DNA of 64,000 bases from Rhyacophila brunnea (taxonomy: Eukaryota > Arthropoda > Insecta > Trichoptera > Rhyacophilidae): positions 1 to 64,000 of the forward strand of contig JAGYXB010000051.1 of assembly GCA_022495005.1 (NCBI GenBank), in the 5' to 3' direction. How positions within the stretch are numbered: the stretch's first letter is position 1; every line of letters starts with the position of its first letter. Positions 48,228-61,080 of this stretch are shown here, piece by piece. A program made the translations under genes and the position numbers. Below the pieces are notes generated by a model. The model was not told the DNA's origin and searched no databases. It saw nothing but the letters and a program-made list of their open reading frames with translations.

Positions 48228-48345
48228 TCCGCTGAGTAGACGAACTCATAAAGTTCGGTAGATGTACGTGGTAGGAAAAAAACTAAGGCTAGGGGAGACC
48301 TTCATACAGCAGTAGATCGACCTGATGATGATAATGATAGTATGC
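48228..48345 (+). repeat. RTE-like 3' tail
   Basis: The string gggagaccttcatacagcag followed by tagatcgacc and a tgatgatgataatgat tail is the standard 3' terminus of the RTE-like family. It resembles the tails at 56725-56830 and 61017-61080. Confidence 0.6.
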
Positions 48346-49620
48346 TACAATGGACGATGAATAGGTACCCTAGAATTTTTAAATGGGTTGCTAATGAATT
48401 ATTAATATATTTCGTTCATAATAATGTAAATTGTAACTCATGCATTCTGAAAAAAATGTTAGTTTATAAAAAACAGCAAGTCACCATTTATGCTTACAAC
48501 TTACAACAAAGCATATGACCCTCCATGATACTGAAGTAAATCTATGTTAAAGTGCATGCGTTTTTGGTAGATATCGGTGATGCAATTTCTAATGTCTTGT
48601 AATTAATTTAATCATTAAAGTAAAGTTTAGTATTTCTTAGCTTTACTTTCATAAATTTAGACTCCGTCTAGAATCTAGAGAAGGTATATTTTAATTCTTT
48701 CATGCGAACTTATATTTTTAAATTTACGTACTTACAATAAATTTTCCTGGTTCAGAATCATTGTTATTTCGTAAACAAATCATTATATAACCGTAATAAT
48801 CTTGGTGAATTTTATGAGATAATAATAAATAACATTTTTTTAAAGTGAATAATTATTTATTAGTAACAATGTATAATGAAATAAGAACAATCTAAATTAT
48901 GCAAGATTTCAGAGATATTTATGAATATATATAAAAAATATACTAGATGAAACGGACATCAAATTTGCGTAACCATTTTCGAATTTACAATATATTTCTT
49001 GACCGTTAGTTATAAAATTGTAAAACTATTAATATTTTGCAACACAATATTATAAATAACAATATGCATGTTTTTTTCGTTGAATAAATGTATACTATAA
49101 ACATGACAAACCCAATAACCAGGGTAACCATCGCATACAATTTTTATTTTATAAAAATATTTTTATTTATTTAAGATTTATAAAAAAGATTTTGGAATGT
49201 AAGATTCTTAAATTAAAATACATAACACGAAACAGCCTCAATATATATATATATATATTATAGAAATCCAAGAAATATGATGAAAACCACGTGTAAAATA
49301 AGTTAGTTTTCCGGCTAACAGTTTATACAACTACTGCTAGATAAAGACCACCACATTCCTGTCGGGAATGTGCATTATGTTGCCAGTTACTTTTGCAACT
49401 CTGACCCAGTGACCTATCGGGCTACCCATTGAACGTTTTGTACCACTTGCGTACCAAGATATCACTAGATTTATCCAGCGATTGTTTTCTTTTCGAGTTA
49501 TTTTTATTCATTGTTTTCAGTAAATTCTATTACATTATAATATGCCTTTATTTACTTTTAAAATTATAAAATATTCAAAACCACTATGTACATAATCGTA
49601 TCCGGAAATTTGTATGTAAA
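48346..49620. other. AT-rich DNA including an (AT)n microsatellite
   Basis: No gene is supported. A short (AT)n run lies around 49241-49258. The rest has no recognisable structure. Confidence 0.45.
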
Positions 49621-49772
49621 CAGTTCACCGCAGGACACTTATTTGTGCGCCGCAGTACGTGAAACATGAGTTCGTGTAGCATTTAATCAAATTTTGTAAG
49701 ATACGTACAAATGTTATACGAACTCATGTTTCACGTACTGCGGTGCACGAATAAGTGTCACACGATGAACTG
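49621..49772. mobile_element. Foldback element with 55-bp arms
   Basis: The arm 49621-49675, beginning cagttcaccg and ending gttcgt, is repeated as its reverse complement at 49718-49772, with 49 of 55 positions matching. The 42-base loop is AT-rich. It is non-coding and probably a MITE, but no clear target duplication was identified. Confidence 0.8.
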
Positions 49773-50274
49773 CATACGTACAACTTACATGTAACCGTAA
49801 ATAAAATATATAGTACAATAATTTAATTCTCCTGGAAAAATCTGCTATATTCTACTCGACTTAACGGTACGCGGTATAGTTTGAACGCCAATTCATTTTA
49901 TTATTATATACTGGAAACATCCGTAACAATTATTGTTGATAAAACGAAAGGCGGTATATTAAACGTAATATTGCTTAAGCACTGAAATCATTTTAAAATT
50001 AAAATAATGGAAATTATTGATTGTATTTAAATTGATTGCAACAATTATTAATATAACTGTACGTACATAAATTATTGTAAATCAAATAGTTTCCTATCGC
50101 AAATACTTAGTTTATTCCAATACCGGTTTTTATCATTTTATGATTATCGGATATTCTAAATATTAAACGTATCCATAGAAATATAAACATTTTAATAAAA
50201 AAATATTTTAAATACAAAAAAATTACCGGGTGGGACATATAAAAAAGATAAACGATACATTAAAAGGTAGACGA

Positions 50275-50425
50275 CACGATTAAAGTGGACAAGGCCGGAG
50301 GAACGACCATGCACTCACCAGATTCTCCGTGCGTCCAACTGACGTTTCTGGGAAAATGAAAGAAAGTGGTGGAGACTGGAGAGTAATGCCCGAAGCAGCT
50401 GTGGCCCTCACCAAGCTATAGTGCC
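50275..50425 (+). repeat. Retroelement 3' tail fragment
   Basis: A G+C-richer block with gtggagactggagagtaatg and gctgtggccctcaccaagct, followed by a trinucleotide-like att/aat tail, interrupts AT-rich DNA. The wording resembles the C-terminal and 3' end of RTE/R2-like elements, but no reading frame survives, so the class is uncertain. Confidence 0.45.
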
Positions 50426-51179
50426 ATTATTATTAATAATAAATAAAAAAACAACAAAGCAAAATATCACGGTGGTGATGGTAATACATGACTATTACTT
50501 ATATTATTATAATCTAGTGATTAATTAGAGTTGACATTTTAGTAAATTTAAATAATTCTTACGAAATTAATTTTGATTATCTGGTCACCGTATTTTATAG
50601 CAGATCGAAAGGTGAGGAAGAAAGCATTGTGACGTATATGGTAAATGCGCGTGTAAATGTACGTTTACATGTGTGTGTGTATATTTAATTCAGTATCATC
50701 TGTAAACTGTTTTCACCAACCGGTATCTTACATAACATGTCCGCATTAGAAAAAGATACTTAGAAAGTGAAATTAATACCACAATCGCCATCATAGCAGA
50801 GTCTAGCGGACGAGTCAAAGGGCAGTGTTAGTCATTGCAAGTCAAAGACAGCGCTCGGATTGAAGATGGGCCAACCGGTACTGGTTTGTTACAAAACTAC
50901 TTACTACTGTTTTTATCGACAAACACATCATTAAAGGTTGATTTATACTACACAGTAGATTGTCACTTATTTTGTGATACCATTTTTTTTTAAATTCCAT
51001 CCTTGTAAGACAGTATTTAAAAGAATTGATTATAGGTACATAATATATATTATTATTATATTTAATATGATACAATCCAAAATATTTTAGACAAACCAGT
51101 ATATTTAATTTAATTTTTGGGACAATAATATTGTGTAGAAGAGGTAAAAAATCATATTAGGTATGCCTTATTTTATATT

Positions 51180-51475
51180 ATCATCATCAATCGGAGTGGA
51201 TTCACTACTGGAACCAGGAAACGCTCTCTTTTAGCTCTTAAATTCTTATCGGTTTCTATTATTTTGAATATACCGAATTTCACCGAACCTGATTAGTTCA
51301 TCACTATAGATGATTTTAAGATGATTTTGTGGTCATCGGGCGGCTTGTGTTTTACAATATGATATTCCAATCGCCGAGGAACATGTTCGGCTCATTGATA
51401 TTGGCTTGGCGACTTCTATCACATCACGTACTCTTGTTCGCCTTTTTATCTGCTTACCATGTATAATTTCCTGAA
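51180..51475 (-). pseudogene. 3' end of an RTE-like retroelement, second copy
   Basis: It is related to 46797-47160 and lies on the same strand. The minus-strand tail ends tccgattgatgatga, and shared plus-strand blocks include atcacatcacgtactcttg (compare atcacattgcgtactcttg). It is too decayed to translate. Confidence 0.6.
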
Positions 51476-51650
51476 TTTAAACAGTAGATATTTTCCTAAT
51501 TTTTAAATGGTAGCATGAACTACATAAAATGTAGATATCTTTTCGTCGATAAATATTGCTCTCCCATTGATAGCAACATAGGTATATTATGACTTTGGTG
51601 TCATCAATACTATTATAATACAAAAAATAATGCTATCGCATCGTGATCAT

Positions 51651-51725
51651 GTAGCCCTCGTAGTTCAGTTCGTAGAACACTGGCCTTTCACCCGGAGCTC
51701 TGGCTTCGATTCCCCGTGAAGTCAC
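51651..51725 (+). repeat. tRNA-like sequence resembling tRNA-Glu
   Basis: It has an A-box-like tagttcagttcgtag, an anticodon-loop-like cctttcaccc with TTC, and a B-box-like cttcgattcc. The T stem and acceptor do not pair properly. It is probably a tRNA-derived SINE head or tRNA pseudogene. Confidence 0.45.
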
Positions 51726-53236
51726 AATATTTTTATGTATTTTAATCAAAGCATGGGTGTTTTTCAAATTGTTTTACTTATATTACTAATTACACTACTG
51801 TTTCACTACACTACTGTTGTTGAGCTTCATAGCCTGTTGTATTGTTTAAAATAATATATACATCGACAAAAGAAAGGAAAAAGGACGTAATTCTCATTTT
51901 TTTTCAAAATATGTTTTATTGGATGATAACGTTGTACACGACTAAATACACGCTGTGTCCAAAAGATGTAAGCTGCAAATGCCGATTTCTTAGCTAAATT
52001 TAGCTAGGAGATTTAAAAAAAGAAGGAAGTGAAGTGGGAAAAACGACCTAACCACCATTTTTGTCGGGTTTGCTTTAATTAACTCAATAATTAATATCAG
52101 ATCGGCATATAAAAACCAAATTATTAATTATCATGGACTTTAAGGTTATATCTATTTTGTATTTTAAGCTTGACCAAAAACTAACACAAAAACATTTTTG
52201 TGCCTCCTGTCAAATTTGATTTGTGTGAGTTACGTCCTTTTTCATTTCTACAGTCGATATATATACTACCTTATAGTGTTATGTAACTGAGTTTTAATGA
52301 AACGAGCATAGAATCAAGTTTTACAATGTATCAATGTCACATAAATAATTTGCCTAATAATTTGGCATTCAAACTATTGCATATTTGTATCAATTTTAAT
52401 TCAAAAGAACGACAATCTTACATAATAGAACTGCTGAATGAAACATAATGTGTAAGAGAACCCATCAAAAATAATGTCACTATGATATACCAATTTCAGA
52501 GCGGTGTATTTTGTGAGATATTTCCATTTCGCCCACTGGATTCAAACAGACTCAATAACAGGAAATGAAAAAGACATGTATATACATAGACGCGGAATAA
52601 TATTTTTATTATGAGATGAGATTCGTTGACATGACATGACATACAAAATTTATTATGAACAATTATTGCATAACAGAAAATAATATTCCAAATTTAAAAA
52701 TGTAGAAGCACGATAACCAGTACAAATTAGCGTCAACTGTTTTTATTATTGAGGTACCTGACATGAGCGACATATATTTTTCATGTAAATTATTATAATT
52801 ATTTGCAGTTTTTCTCCTGGTAGTAGGTTAAATTGGTTACATAGTTACATACCTTTATTCTGTTCGTGGCTATTTAGCCAGGGATGTCAAGACGTAAACA
52901 TTTTAACACCCCACATAAGTTTCATTATTACACGATATTAAAAAATAAATAATAATATTGTTTAATTACTGAAACACTGAAAATCTTAAGGCTATACCTC
53001 AGCTGAGGCATGGTCTAAAAAGATCGTGACTAGGTGATGCGCGGATTATGCAAATGGAGCGAGCCGAACGAAATATAATTTGTCATAAACATTTAACAGG
53101 CATCCTTTTTATATTATGTTTATTATTATATTCGTAATAATAATAGTATATTCATTGACATGTTTTCTTTTTTAAGTACATAGGTAAAGTTTTTTAGTCA
53201 TCTTTACACGATTTAAGAATATTTTCATCCGACGCC
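51726..53236. other. AT-rich DNA with a POU octamer
   Basis: No gene is supported. The perfect octamer ATGCAAAT (53048-53055) lies in a short G+C-richer patch (52990-53090) that also has the palindrome cctcagctgagg. A regulatory role is possible but unproven. Confidence 0.35.
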
Positions 53237-53470
53237 ATGACAAAACAAATCAACGTGCGGACACCTCGACTTTCGCTCTCCGAATGGCAACGCGACCAAA
53301 ATTTCGTTGCATGTACAGTTGAAAATTATTTGCCGTTTCACTTATGTACGCTCTTAAGTGCATCAGTTTTATATTTATTATTTGAATTGGTATTTACGAA
53401 GTATAAAAAATATTGTAAAAGATTTATATTTAGTAATTTGTGGCAGTTATTATATAAATATGTATTTTAA
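53237..53470 (+). other. Uncharacterised open frame of 77 codons
   Basis: The first 30 codons (MTKQINVRTPRLSLSEWQRD onward) lie in G+C-richer sequence and look more protein-like than most frames here. The rest is AT-driven and hydrophobic. No domain, signal peptide or splice context supports a gene. Confidence 0.15.
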
Positions 53471-53714
53471 CCATGTCCGATCCTAATAGGATGATATGGG
53501 CCTCCACAGATTGGAGATTTGTATTGACAGATTTTGTTTTTAAGAAAAATGGATGTCAGCCACTTGCTCAACTTATTAGATCAATACTATACAATACTAT
53601 ACTATGACTCATACACAAATTGAAAAAACAATATGTGTACTTGCCAGACCCAGGATTCGAACCTGGGACCTACGACGCAATAGGCCAACGTTTAAGCCGT
53701 GTGGCCATCGTGGG
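53470..53714 (-). repeat. tRNA-headed SINE-like element, best copy
   Basis: On the minus strand the head has an A-box-like region and a perfect T arm (plus strand cccagg-attcgaa-cctggg, 53649-53667), including the consensus B box GGTTCGAATCC. The body includes the plus-strand strings gacagattttgtttttaag and aaatggatgtcagccactt, matched at 38430-38460 and 43050-43075. The tail (cgatcctaatagg, 53478-53490) is matched near 38905. Dispersed copies sharing head, body and tail define a family. Confidence 0.7.
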
Positions 53715-56700
53715 TGATAATATTTTAGTAGATATAATTATATGTCAAAGTATTGGAGTATGAGACTGTTATCATTTGTTAATCCCTAGCTGCAACAATT
53801 TCACGAAACCAGTTTTATTGATTGGAATAGCGTATCTATTTCTTGCGCAATACTCTATCGGATATCAATCACCAATAGGGCTCTCTTTGCTTTATTGTTT
53901 GCTACCCAAAACAGTTCGAGAAAGCTGCTATTATACCAATCACGGATGTTCTTAGCCTATTAAATGCAACGGCTTCCGGTTGAGCATTTCAAGGATAATA
54001 AATAGGAGAATGTTGTAATTTTTTCCTCTCATGATATAGCTGATGTACTGTATTTTTCTGGTTTTGATACTACGCAGAACTTCTCATTCTTTATTATTTT
54101 GGGAATGTCAATATTTGCCACTCTGCCAATTCAAGAAATTTTGAGGGTAAATTGTAAATAATATTGCACAAGTTTTAAAAATCTCAACTCCCTGTGATAT
54201 CTTTTGGTATTTATACCTACTGCATGACATACAAAAGGGCGAATAAAACATGTTTATTTGCCTGGAGCAATATAGTATAGCGTGCCAAAATAAAATAAAC
54301 TTGAATACGTGTTTGATTGAACTACAAAAACGGTCGTTTTTCTCATATTGAATAGATCCGTGCACACAAATTAAAGGTTCAAATTTTTAATACTGCTGTT
54401 ACGTACGTGGAAACAGTATTTTAAATCTGGATTTCTCTCATTGTCCAAAATAATTTGTCATTTTTTTGTTTTATATTCATAAAAAAATGAAAATTTCAAA
54501 GGCCCTTAAAGCAACAATGGTTGAACGTTAGTGTTTTACGTTATAAATTCCGTATTTTCTGTTTGGTATCTGATATGGCAGAATATATAAATGCAATAAC
54601 ATCAGTTTGTTTTCAAAACTATTCAAGATTTTCACAAGGCACGCGGAAAAGCCATTTGAATTTTGTTTCACCATTTTGCAGTTACTATTGATGACATGTC
54701 CAAAAATATCCTTTTCTTTATGACTTGAGGTAAATAAACCTTCATTTTAAAGGTCATAGTTTATGTTTAAACTTTTCAGATACGAAAAAAAAACAAATCT
54801 AAAAAGTCGTAAGTAATTCTGAAAGGCGCCAAATTGTGTGTGTCTCCGATATACATAAACGCACCAAATATATTTTTTGACAATAATGGCGCACTTAACT
54901 AGCTATAAACGACACAAAGGGCAAGAATAAAAAATATATACAAAACAAGTATTAGGGAATTTAGGATTAAAAAAATGTGTCTGGGGGAATGTTTTTTGTT
55001 CATATTTATTTTATCTCAAATCGCATATTTTACAGGTTCATAACCTTTTTATAGTACCTACCGATACCCTTCTGTGACCTTCCGCCATATTTATATAAAT
55101 TACATTAATTGAAATAAACACACACCACAAATTTGCTCAAACAGTATTAAAAAAGACACCAACGATTTGATGTGATATGATTATTGATATAATTAAATGA
55201 TAATTCAGGTGTATAAATTAATTTTATATATTTTTAGTGTCCTTACTTATATGAAAATGGCTATTTATCGGATATGGTAAAGGGTCATATTTGAATAACA
55301 GAAAAAGGGGTTGCGATTAGTGTTTAACAATATGATTCCGAATGCCTACAACTCAATTATTAAAGTGGATGTATTTAAAAATACAAAAATCGCTAAAAAT
55401 ACTTACAATAATTAAATTTTAATTCACGGAATCATGGGTTTTTGTGGAATAGTATTTGAAGAACATTGTTAAGAACATCACGCAGTCACATCTTAACCTT
55501 AGCGATATGCAGGGGGACCTGCTAAACATCTTATCCTGAGGGTCCGCTTCATAATGTGAGGGCCATGCCGTCTATATATCTCAATATTTATAATTTACTG
55601 TTAAATGTGTTAGAATATACGATACGAAGTTATTAGTAACTTATTATTGTATTAAATATGTTGGTATCTATATTATCTATTATTGCAATCTAACTTAAAT
55701 GGACACAAGCATGCACATTATATTACTGTATTAGCAGAATTTTAATATCGGTGGTATTATAAAAAATGTGAAAATTATGTAAAACAGAAGTGTTCTTTAT
55801 TTAAACGATGATTGGCGTCTAATTTATTTAATACTTTACTCAGAACTGTATAGTAATATGCATATTATTATTAACATTTAAAATCATTAAAACAAATGAT
55901 AAATAACATCGTAAGCCACCCATTGCATTGCTAAATGAAGCTGCGTGCCGTGCGTTTGGTTTGGTTTGTGGGCGAGCGAGCGCATTCGTATACAAATGTT
56001 TGAGACTATAGACCATTTCGCTAGTGCTCGCCCAAAGCGCTCGCACTAGACGCTCAGAATTAAAATATAATTTTCTATTTTTTTTACGTTATATAGTATG
56101 TTTAAGCGGTCAAAATACAACCATTAGGTAAATATATCCATAATTTAAGTTTTTTTAAAGAAACACTAGGTCACTTGATATTAAAAATACATAATAATAT
56201 ACAAATAAATTATCATGAATATGTATCAACTTACCTATGAAACGTAATACCATCTTCTTGCTTATCAGTACGGCTACCATATTTTAATACAACACACAAA
56301 ACCATCTTTTCTACATAATTATCGAAAAATATTTACCACTGATTTTATGTTTAACACAAAAATAGCAATTTTAGCAACACGCGCTTGCAGGTTATCGACC
56401 TTTAGTTAAGCAACAAACTAAGATTTGGCGGATATACCATAGAAAACCATCTCACACATCTGTAAACCTTTTATCTTACCCTAGCGCGTGTCGCAGAGAT
56501 TATAAGGGTGCCGAATACTTTCTCTCTCGCACTTATGCATCGTTTTTGTTCAGGCCTCGTCGTAAGCATTTTTATTACAGAAAAAATAATCTTTACAAAG
56601 ATTAAATTAATTTATGTAAGTACCAATAAACGTGGCGATGATTTAATAGTTAGAAACATAAGAAATTACAATAAAAAATAATTCTGATAAATACACAGTA

Positions 56701-56724
56701 TTACCATCATTATTGTTAAATAGT
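53715..56724. other. AT-rich DNA with one GC-rich patch
   Basis: No gene is supported. Positions 55910-56055 are rich in G+C, with partly complementary gggcgagcgagcgc and agtgctcgccc, so a worn foldback is possible. A minus-strand frame at 55840-56046 crosses it and is not considered a gene. Confidence 0.35.
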
Positions 56725-56830
56725 GCCAACCCATTACTGGATGAAGGTCTTTCCTCTAACTGTAGTTTTATCAAACATAATAAATTCGACCCTAATTATA
56801 ACAGTGTCTAGAACCTAGAGCTTTTTTTTT
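56725..56830 (-). repeat. RTE-like 3' tail
   Basis: On the minus strand the sequence reads agaggaaagaccttcatcca, then gtaatgggttggcac and an aataatgatgg tail, the same terminal pattern as at 48228 and 61017. Confidence 0.6.
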
Positions 56831-56956
56831 TTTTTAAATATAATATTATATTCTTTCTAACACAAAAACCGTGAGGCTTATGGTAGTAGTGTAATAAGTA
56901 ATAAAAGTAAAAAAATCACACAAGCCTAGACTTTGAGAATATCACATCAACATAAT

Positions 56957-57035
56957 GTGACCTCACAGAGAATTGAACTCTTCGGATGAGAAGCCAGTGC
57001 ATTTACAAGCTGACACGTTACTACTATCACGGGCG
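56957..57035 (-). repeat. tRNA-like sequence (probable SINE head)
   Basis: On the minus strand gtagtaacgtgtcagc resembles an A box, and gagttcaattctc is a B-box-like T arm (plus strand agag-aattgaa-ctct). Acceptor pairing is poor. It is probably SINE-derived. Confidence 0.45.
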
Positions 57036-59800
57036 AACTTTATTTTAAGATAATATTATATTAAGTATACCAATTAGTGATGTTAAGTGTACTCATCGTA
57101 TTATTAATGTAGACATTTTGTACGGATATGCTTGAATAAAAAAAAATAACGATCCAAATTCACTAATATGGAAAAACTATGTGGGAAATATTTAATTTGT
57201 CGAAAATAATATTTAAACAGTCTTTGACCATTTTAGTATTTTTTTAATTATTAAAAAAAAACATACATTAATAATGTGAAACTTATAATATATAAATACT
57301 CTGATTAGAGGCTTTTTCTGTACATTATGAATGGTGCATGAAAGTTATTAATATAGCCTATAATGATGATATGTTTCAATTTTTTGATAATAATTTTAAA
57401 ATACACTGTTTATTCAATGAAAAGTACCATCAAGTTTAAAATTTTGACTTCCAGTAGCAAAAATACGATTCCGATACCACGGTTTAAAATTTTATAATTT
57501 ATGTTTACCTCTTAACTTGTTAATTAAATTAAATTTGTGAATAATTTCATTTAGCATTTTATATCCATGGCATGAGTACAAGACGAAATGTTATTTCTCT
57601 ACTTAAATATCTCTCTAAAATATACGATTACACTAAAAGATTGATAAGTTAATCTTCTAGACATGGTATTAAAATCCAGTAGGTATATTTTAGTAAGACT
57701 TAAGCCAATACGTACTAAATATAGATAGAATTCAAAGATTTAAATGAACCTGAAAAAAATTAAACCTATTTTAGCTACAGAGCACTCAAAATAAAATGGA
57801 TTTTATACTAACGCCCTCCAACGCTCCGCAATCAAATCGAATTAAACACCTCATCGTATAATGGTACTGACTAATTAATACTTCATATTTTATTTTTCGA
57901 ATCAAATAATATATGACTAATTTTCGTTCTAAGAATCCATTTTACTTAAAAAAATAGTGCACTGCGCTTAAATAAATATAACTTCAAAAAACTAAGGCAG
58001 AATAAAATACTTTCTCAATTTTGTAACTGAAATTTGATATTTTTATAAATATCATAATTTTATATTTTCCAAAAAAAGCTCTTTAAAATGTCAAGTGTTT
58101 ATATTGACGATTACATTGCCAATTATATTATGCTGTAAAAATCCTGCGTAAATCAATGCACCTCAAATCAATCCCACGCATTTCTGGGGTAATCGACAAA
58201 CTTTCACATGAGATAAATTATCCAGATTCGCCTACCACACATTGTAAGCTGTCATCATTATTCCATAAAAAAATATTATTGCAATGAAACTGTATATTGT
58301 CATTCTGCTGTCATTAAAGATGGTCAGGTGATCATTAAAAAATATTCATTACAGTCGTCCATATTAGTCGGGAGGCTGCATGTAATCTATTGTGCAAATC
58401 AATGATTCACTGAATCATTACGGATGATTTATAATGAATGAATAAAATGTTATATTTCCTGACAAGGTATCATTAATTAATTTGGTTGCGAATATTAAGT
58501 ATCAGTAAATAAATTATTCATTCATGGATTTCTATACAAAGAAGTTAGTCAAAAAATACCTTCTATAAAAACAGAGCTTACATAATATTATTATATGAAC
58601 GTAAAACTAAAAAAAATACTACTAAACAAATAATTCAATTGGCTGCAAGTATTTTTGAATTTTAGATTAATTCTTTGCAAACATCATACTACTAACGCCC
58701 ACATAAAAAAACTGCAAGCATGCATCCACTTCATACTGTTATTGTATTTATTTGGAAGTGTGGAACTATTCCAGTAGTCTAGTTGAGTCAGACAAGCAGA
58801 AATTTTCGTACTAGATAATATTCATTATATAAACCAGGGAAGACAGATTCAAATTTCATCCATATTGTAGATTAAACTTACGTACACCAAAAATCAGTAC
58901 ATACACATGACAAGGGTTATTGATTTAACTTAATGGAGCAATTTGAGATAAACTAATTCAATATAACCAACGCAATGTACAAATATAGCTGTTTACTTAA
59001 TAATTTTTTATTTAAAACCAAAATATATTTCAAGTTTGTAAAAGTAAAATTTTCTTGTGAAATAAATAATAATAACAAAGTAAATAATTAAAATACATAC
59101 GCCACTATGTTTAAAATAAAGCAGTAAAGAAGAAATATGAAGAAGTCATTGTATGATCATTACTCGTTCTGAAAAATTGAAAAGTCTAAAACAGTAGTGT
59201 TCTAAATAAATATTCAAAATATCACGGAATTAAAAAAAAAACTATTATTCTAATCTTTGCCTTGAAAATTAAAAAGCACTTGCACTAATTGAACGACGTA
59301 AAAAATGTAAAATTTGTATTAAAATATGCAGATAAGTAACTACTTAATTTTGACTCTTATCATCCCCACATCACATACCTATAATACGGCTCTATCTACA
59401 AGTAAGCTTATAGGATTCATCATGCGACCAGCTCAACCATTCATGAATCCAAATGCCATACGTATACTCTAGGTTGTGTTAATGCGTAGTTCATATTATT
59501 GTCTACGGGTTAATTATCTTGAGTCTCCGTGTAGTTTTATATAAGCTTAGAGCACGTCCACAAGAAATTTTCTTCGATATCTTTATTTTAACATTTTTTC
59601 GGTATTTATCAAACGATTATTTTCCGACTGCTTTTTAACAAGACATACTCGTTTTTCACTCTCTTAACACAATCACTCCTGACCTTTTAATTACCACATT
59701 TAAATAAAACGTTAAACACATTTTTGTTGGCTCTCGGAATCCTGACGTTCTAAAGAATTTGAATTTATATTACACGGTTGTTATATCTTTTCTATTTCAG
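57036..59800. other. AT-rich DNA with a possible conserved non-coding block
   Basis: No gene is supported. Positions 58150-58450 have balanced composition and many homeodomain-type ATTA/TAAT and TGATTCA cores, which could be regulatory DNA. This is a texture judgement only. Confidence 0.3.
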
Positions 59801-60090
59801 AAACTATTTCCTCAAATTTAATGATTATCAGGCATCATTAGCGAAGGATGTGCGAATTACCAATGTGCTCCCCAGAGACATATACATTTTTAGTGATATG
59901 CTGTATATTTTGTTTTATTGTTTAACATTGATTTTTATTTTTTTCTTTTCTAATTTGGTATATTATGTATTAGTTTTTCTATAATTCATTTGATTAGAAC
60001 CAGTTCTTTTTCAATTTAAATCTCATGTTGTGATCGTCCTGAATTCCTATTTTTTATGTATACAATGTGTTTTTTTTAGATAAATAAATA
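59801..60090 (+). other. Candidate 3' terminal exon
   Basis: A good acceptor (atatcttttctatttcag ends at 59800) precedes G+C-richer sequence. In phase 1 it reads ETISSNLMIIRHH and stops. In phase 2 it reads NYFLKFNDYQASLAKDVRIT and on for about 60 codons, the latter part very T-rich. AATAAATAA near 60082 could be a polyadenylation signal. Either phase can be joined to the exon at 36961 by one of its two possible donors, over a 22.7 kb intron, so the link is speculative. Confidence 0.25.
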
Positions 60091-60922
60091 ACATTATTTT
60101 CTTTCAATTATTTACCTCATTTTTAATCATTTCAAATAATAAAATTATTTTATTTAAAAAAAAGACATGTCATTTTTACATTAGGTAAATTAATATATTT
60201 TTTAAATATGACAACATTAAGTCAAACGTGAATGCAACAGCATAGTGATAAAAGCAAATCGGAATCACGTCACAATAAAGTCAAACAGCAGTTAGTAACC
60301 TGTTGGTTCTACTGTGCAATGCTCAGAGCAACGTCCATTACATCGTTATTCTTCTAAAATCTAGATTAAAATCATTAAACAATCGTAAATCCCAGATTTA
60401 TTGATTAGCAAAACAAAGACTCATCATTTTTGAGAATGCAACTGATGCGCTTCTTGATTATCACGCCCTGATAACTACCGCCGACTTAAATTTAGTAATA
60501 AAAGAAGCTGTTCATTTTGAATTACATTGTAGACGTACTACATAATATTATACCTATAGCCAATATTTTAATGAGAAATATGATTTGATAATGAATAACA
60601 TGGTTCAACGTTTTAATGACGTTAATTATAATTGGAAATTTATAATTTAATTTTGATATTTCGAAATTTCAGTGGTATCCTTGAATACAAATCATAAAAA
60701 TAAAACATTCAATTTTATAGATATCCATCTACTTACATGATAATAAATTAATGCATGTTATGCAATTTAGATTTCTTATATATTATAATGTGTAGATAAT
60801 ATTAAATAATAACAATGTAATACTATTAATTTTTAATTAACAAAATAATGATTTTGTATATTACCGTGCGTTGAAGTCTATTATGTATTGGACGTTTTGT
60901 AATGAGGACGGACACAAATAAC

Positions 60923-61016
60923 ATTATTATAGAGACCGACAAGTTCAACGTGAGGCCCTGCAGAGCGCTATGTAGCGGACTCTCACGTTAAACTTGTTGG
61001 TCTCTAGTATAATAAT
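60923..61016. mobile_element. Foldback element with about 32-bp arms
   Basis: The left arm attattatagagaccgaca onward (60923-60954) and right arm (60982-61016) are near reverse complements, with a two- to three-base difference near the outer end. The loop is GC-rich (gccctgcagagcgctatgta). It is non-coding and probably a small MITE. Confidence 0.75.
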
Positions 61017-61080
61017 TTTATTAGGAGAGGAGGCCAGAAGTCGATCGACGCTGGCTGATGATAATGATAGTGATGATAAC
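61017..61080 (+). repeat. RTE-like 3' tail
   Basis: The string ggagaggaggccagaagtcg then atcgacgctggctgatgatg and tgataatgatagtgatga is the terminal pattern of the RTE-like family. It abuts the foldback at 60923-61016. Confidence 0.55.

Noticed and set aside
51651..51725. Functional tRNA-Glu
   Set aside because: The anticodon-loop region resembles tRNA-Glu, but T and acceptor stems are broken.
55840..56046. Frame with a STSEMVY string recalling LTR-element integrases
   Set aside because: The match is too short, and no other integrase or LTR feature is nearby.
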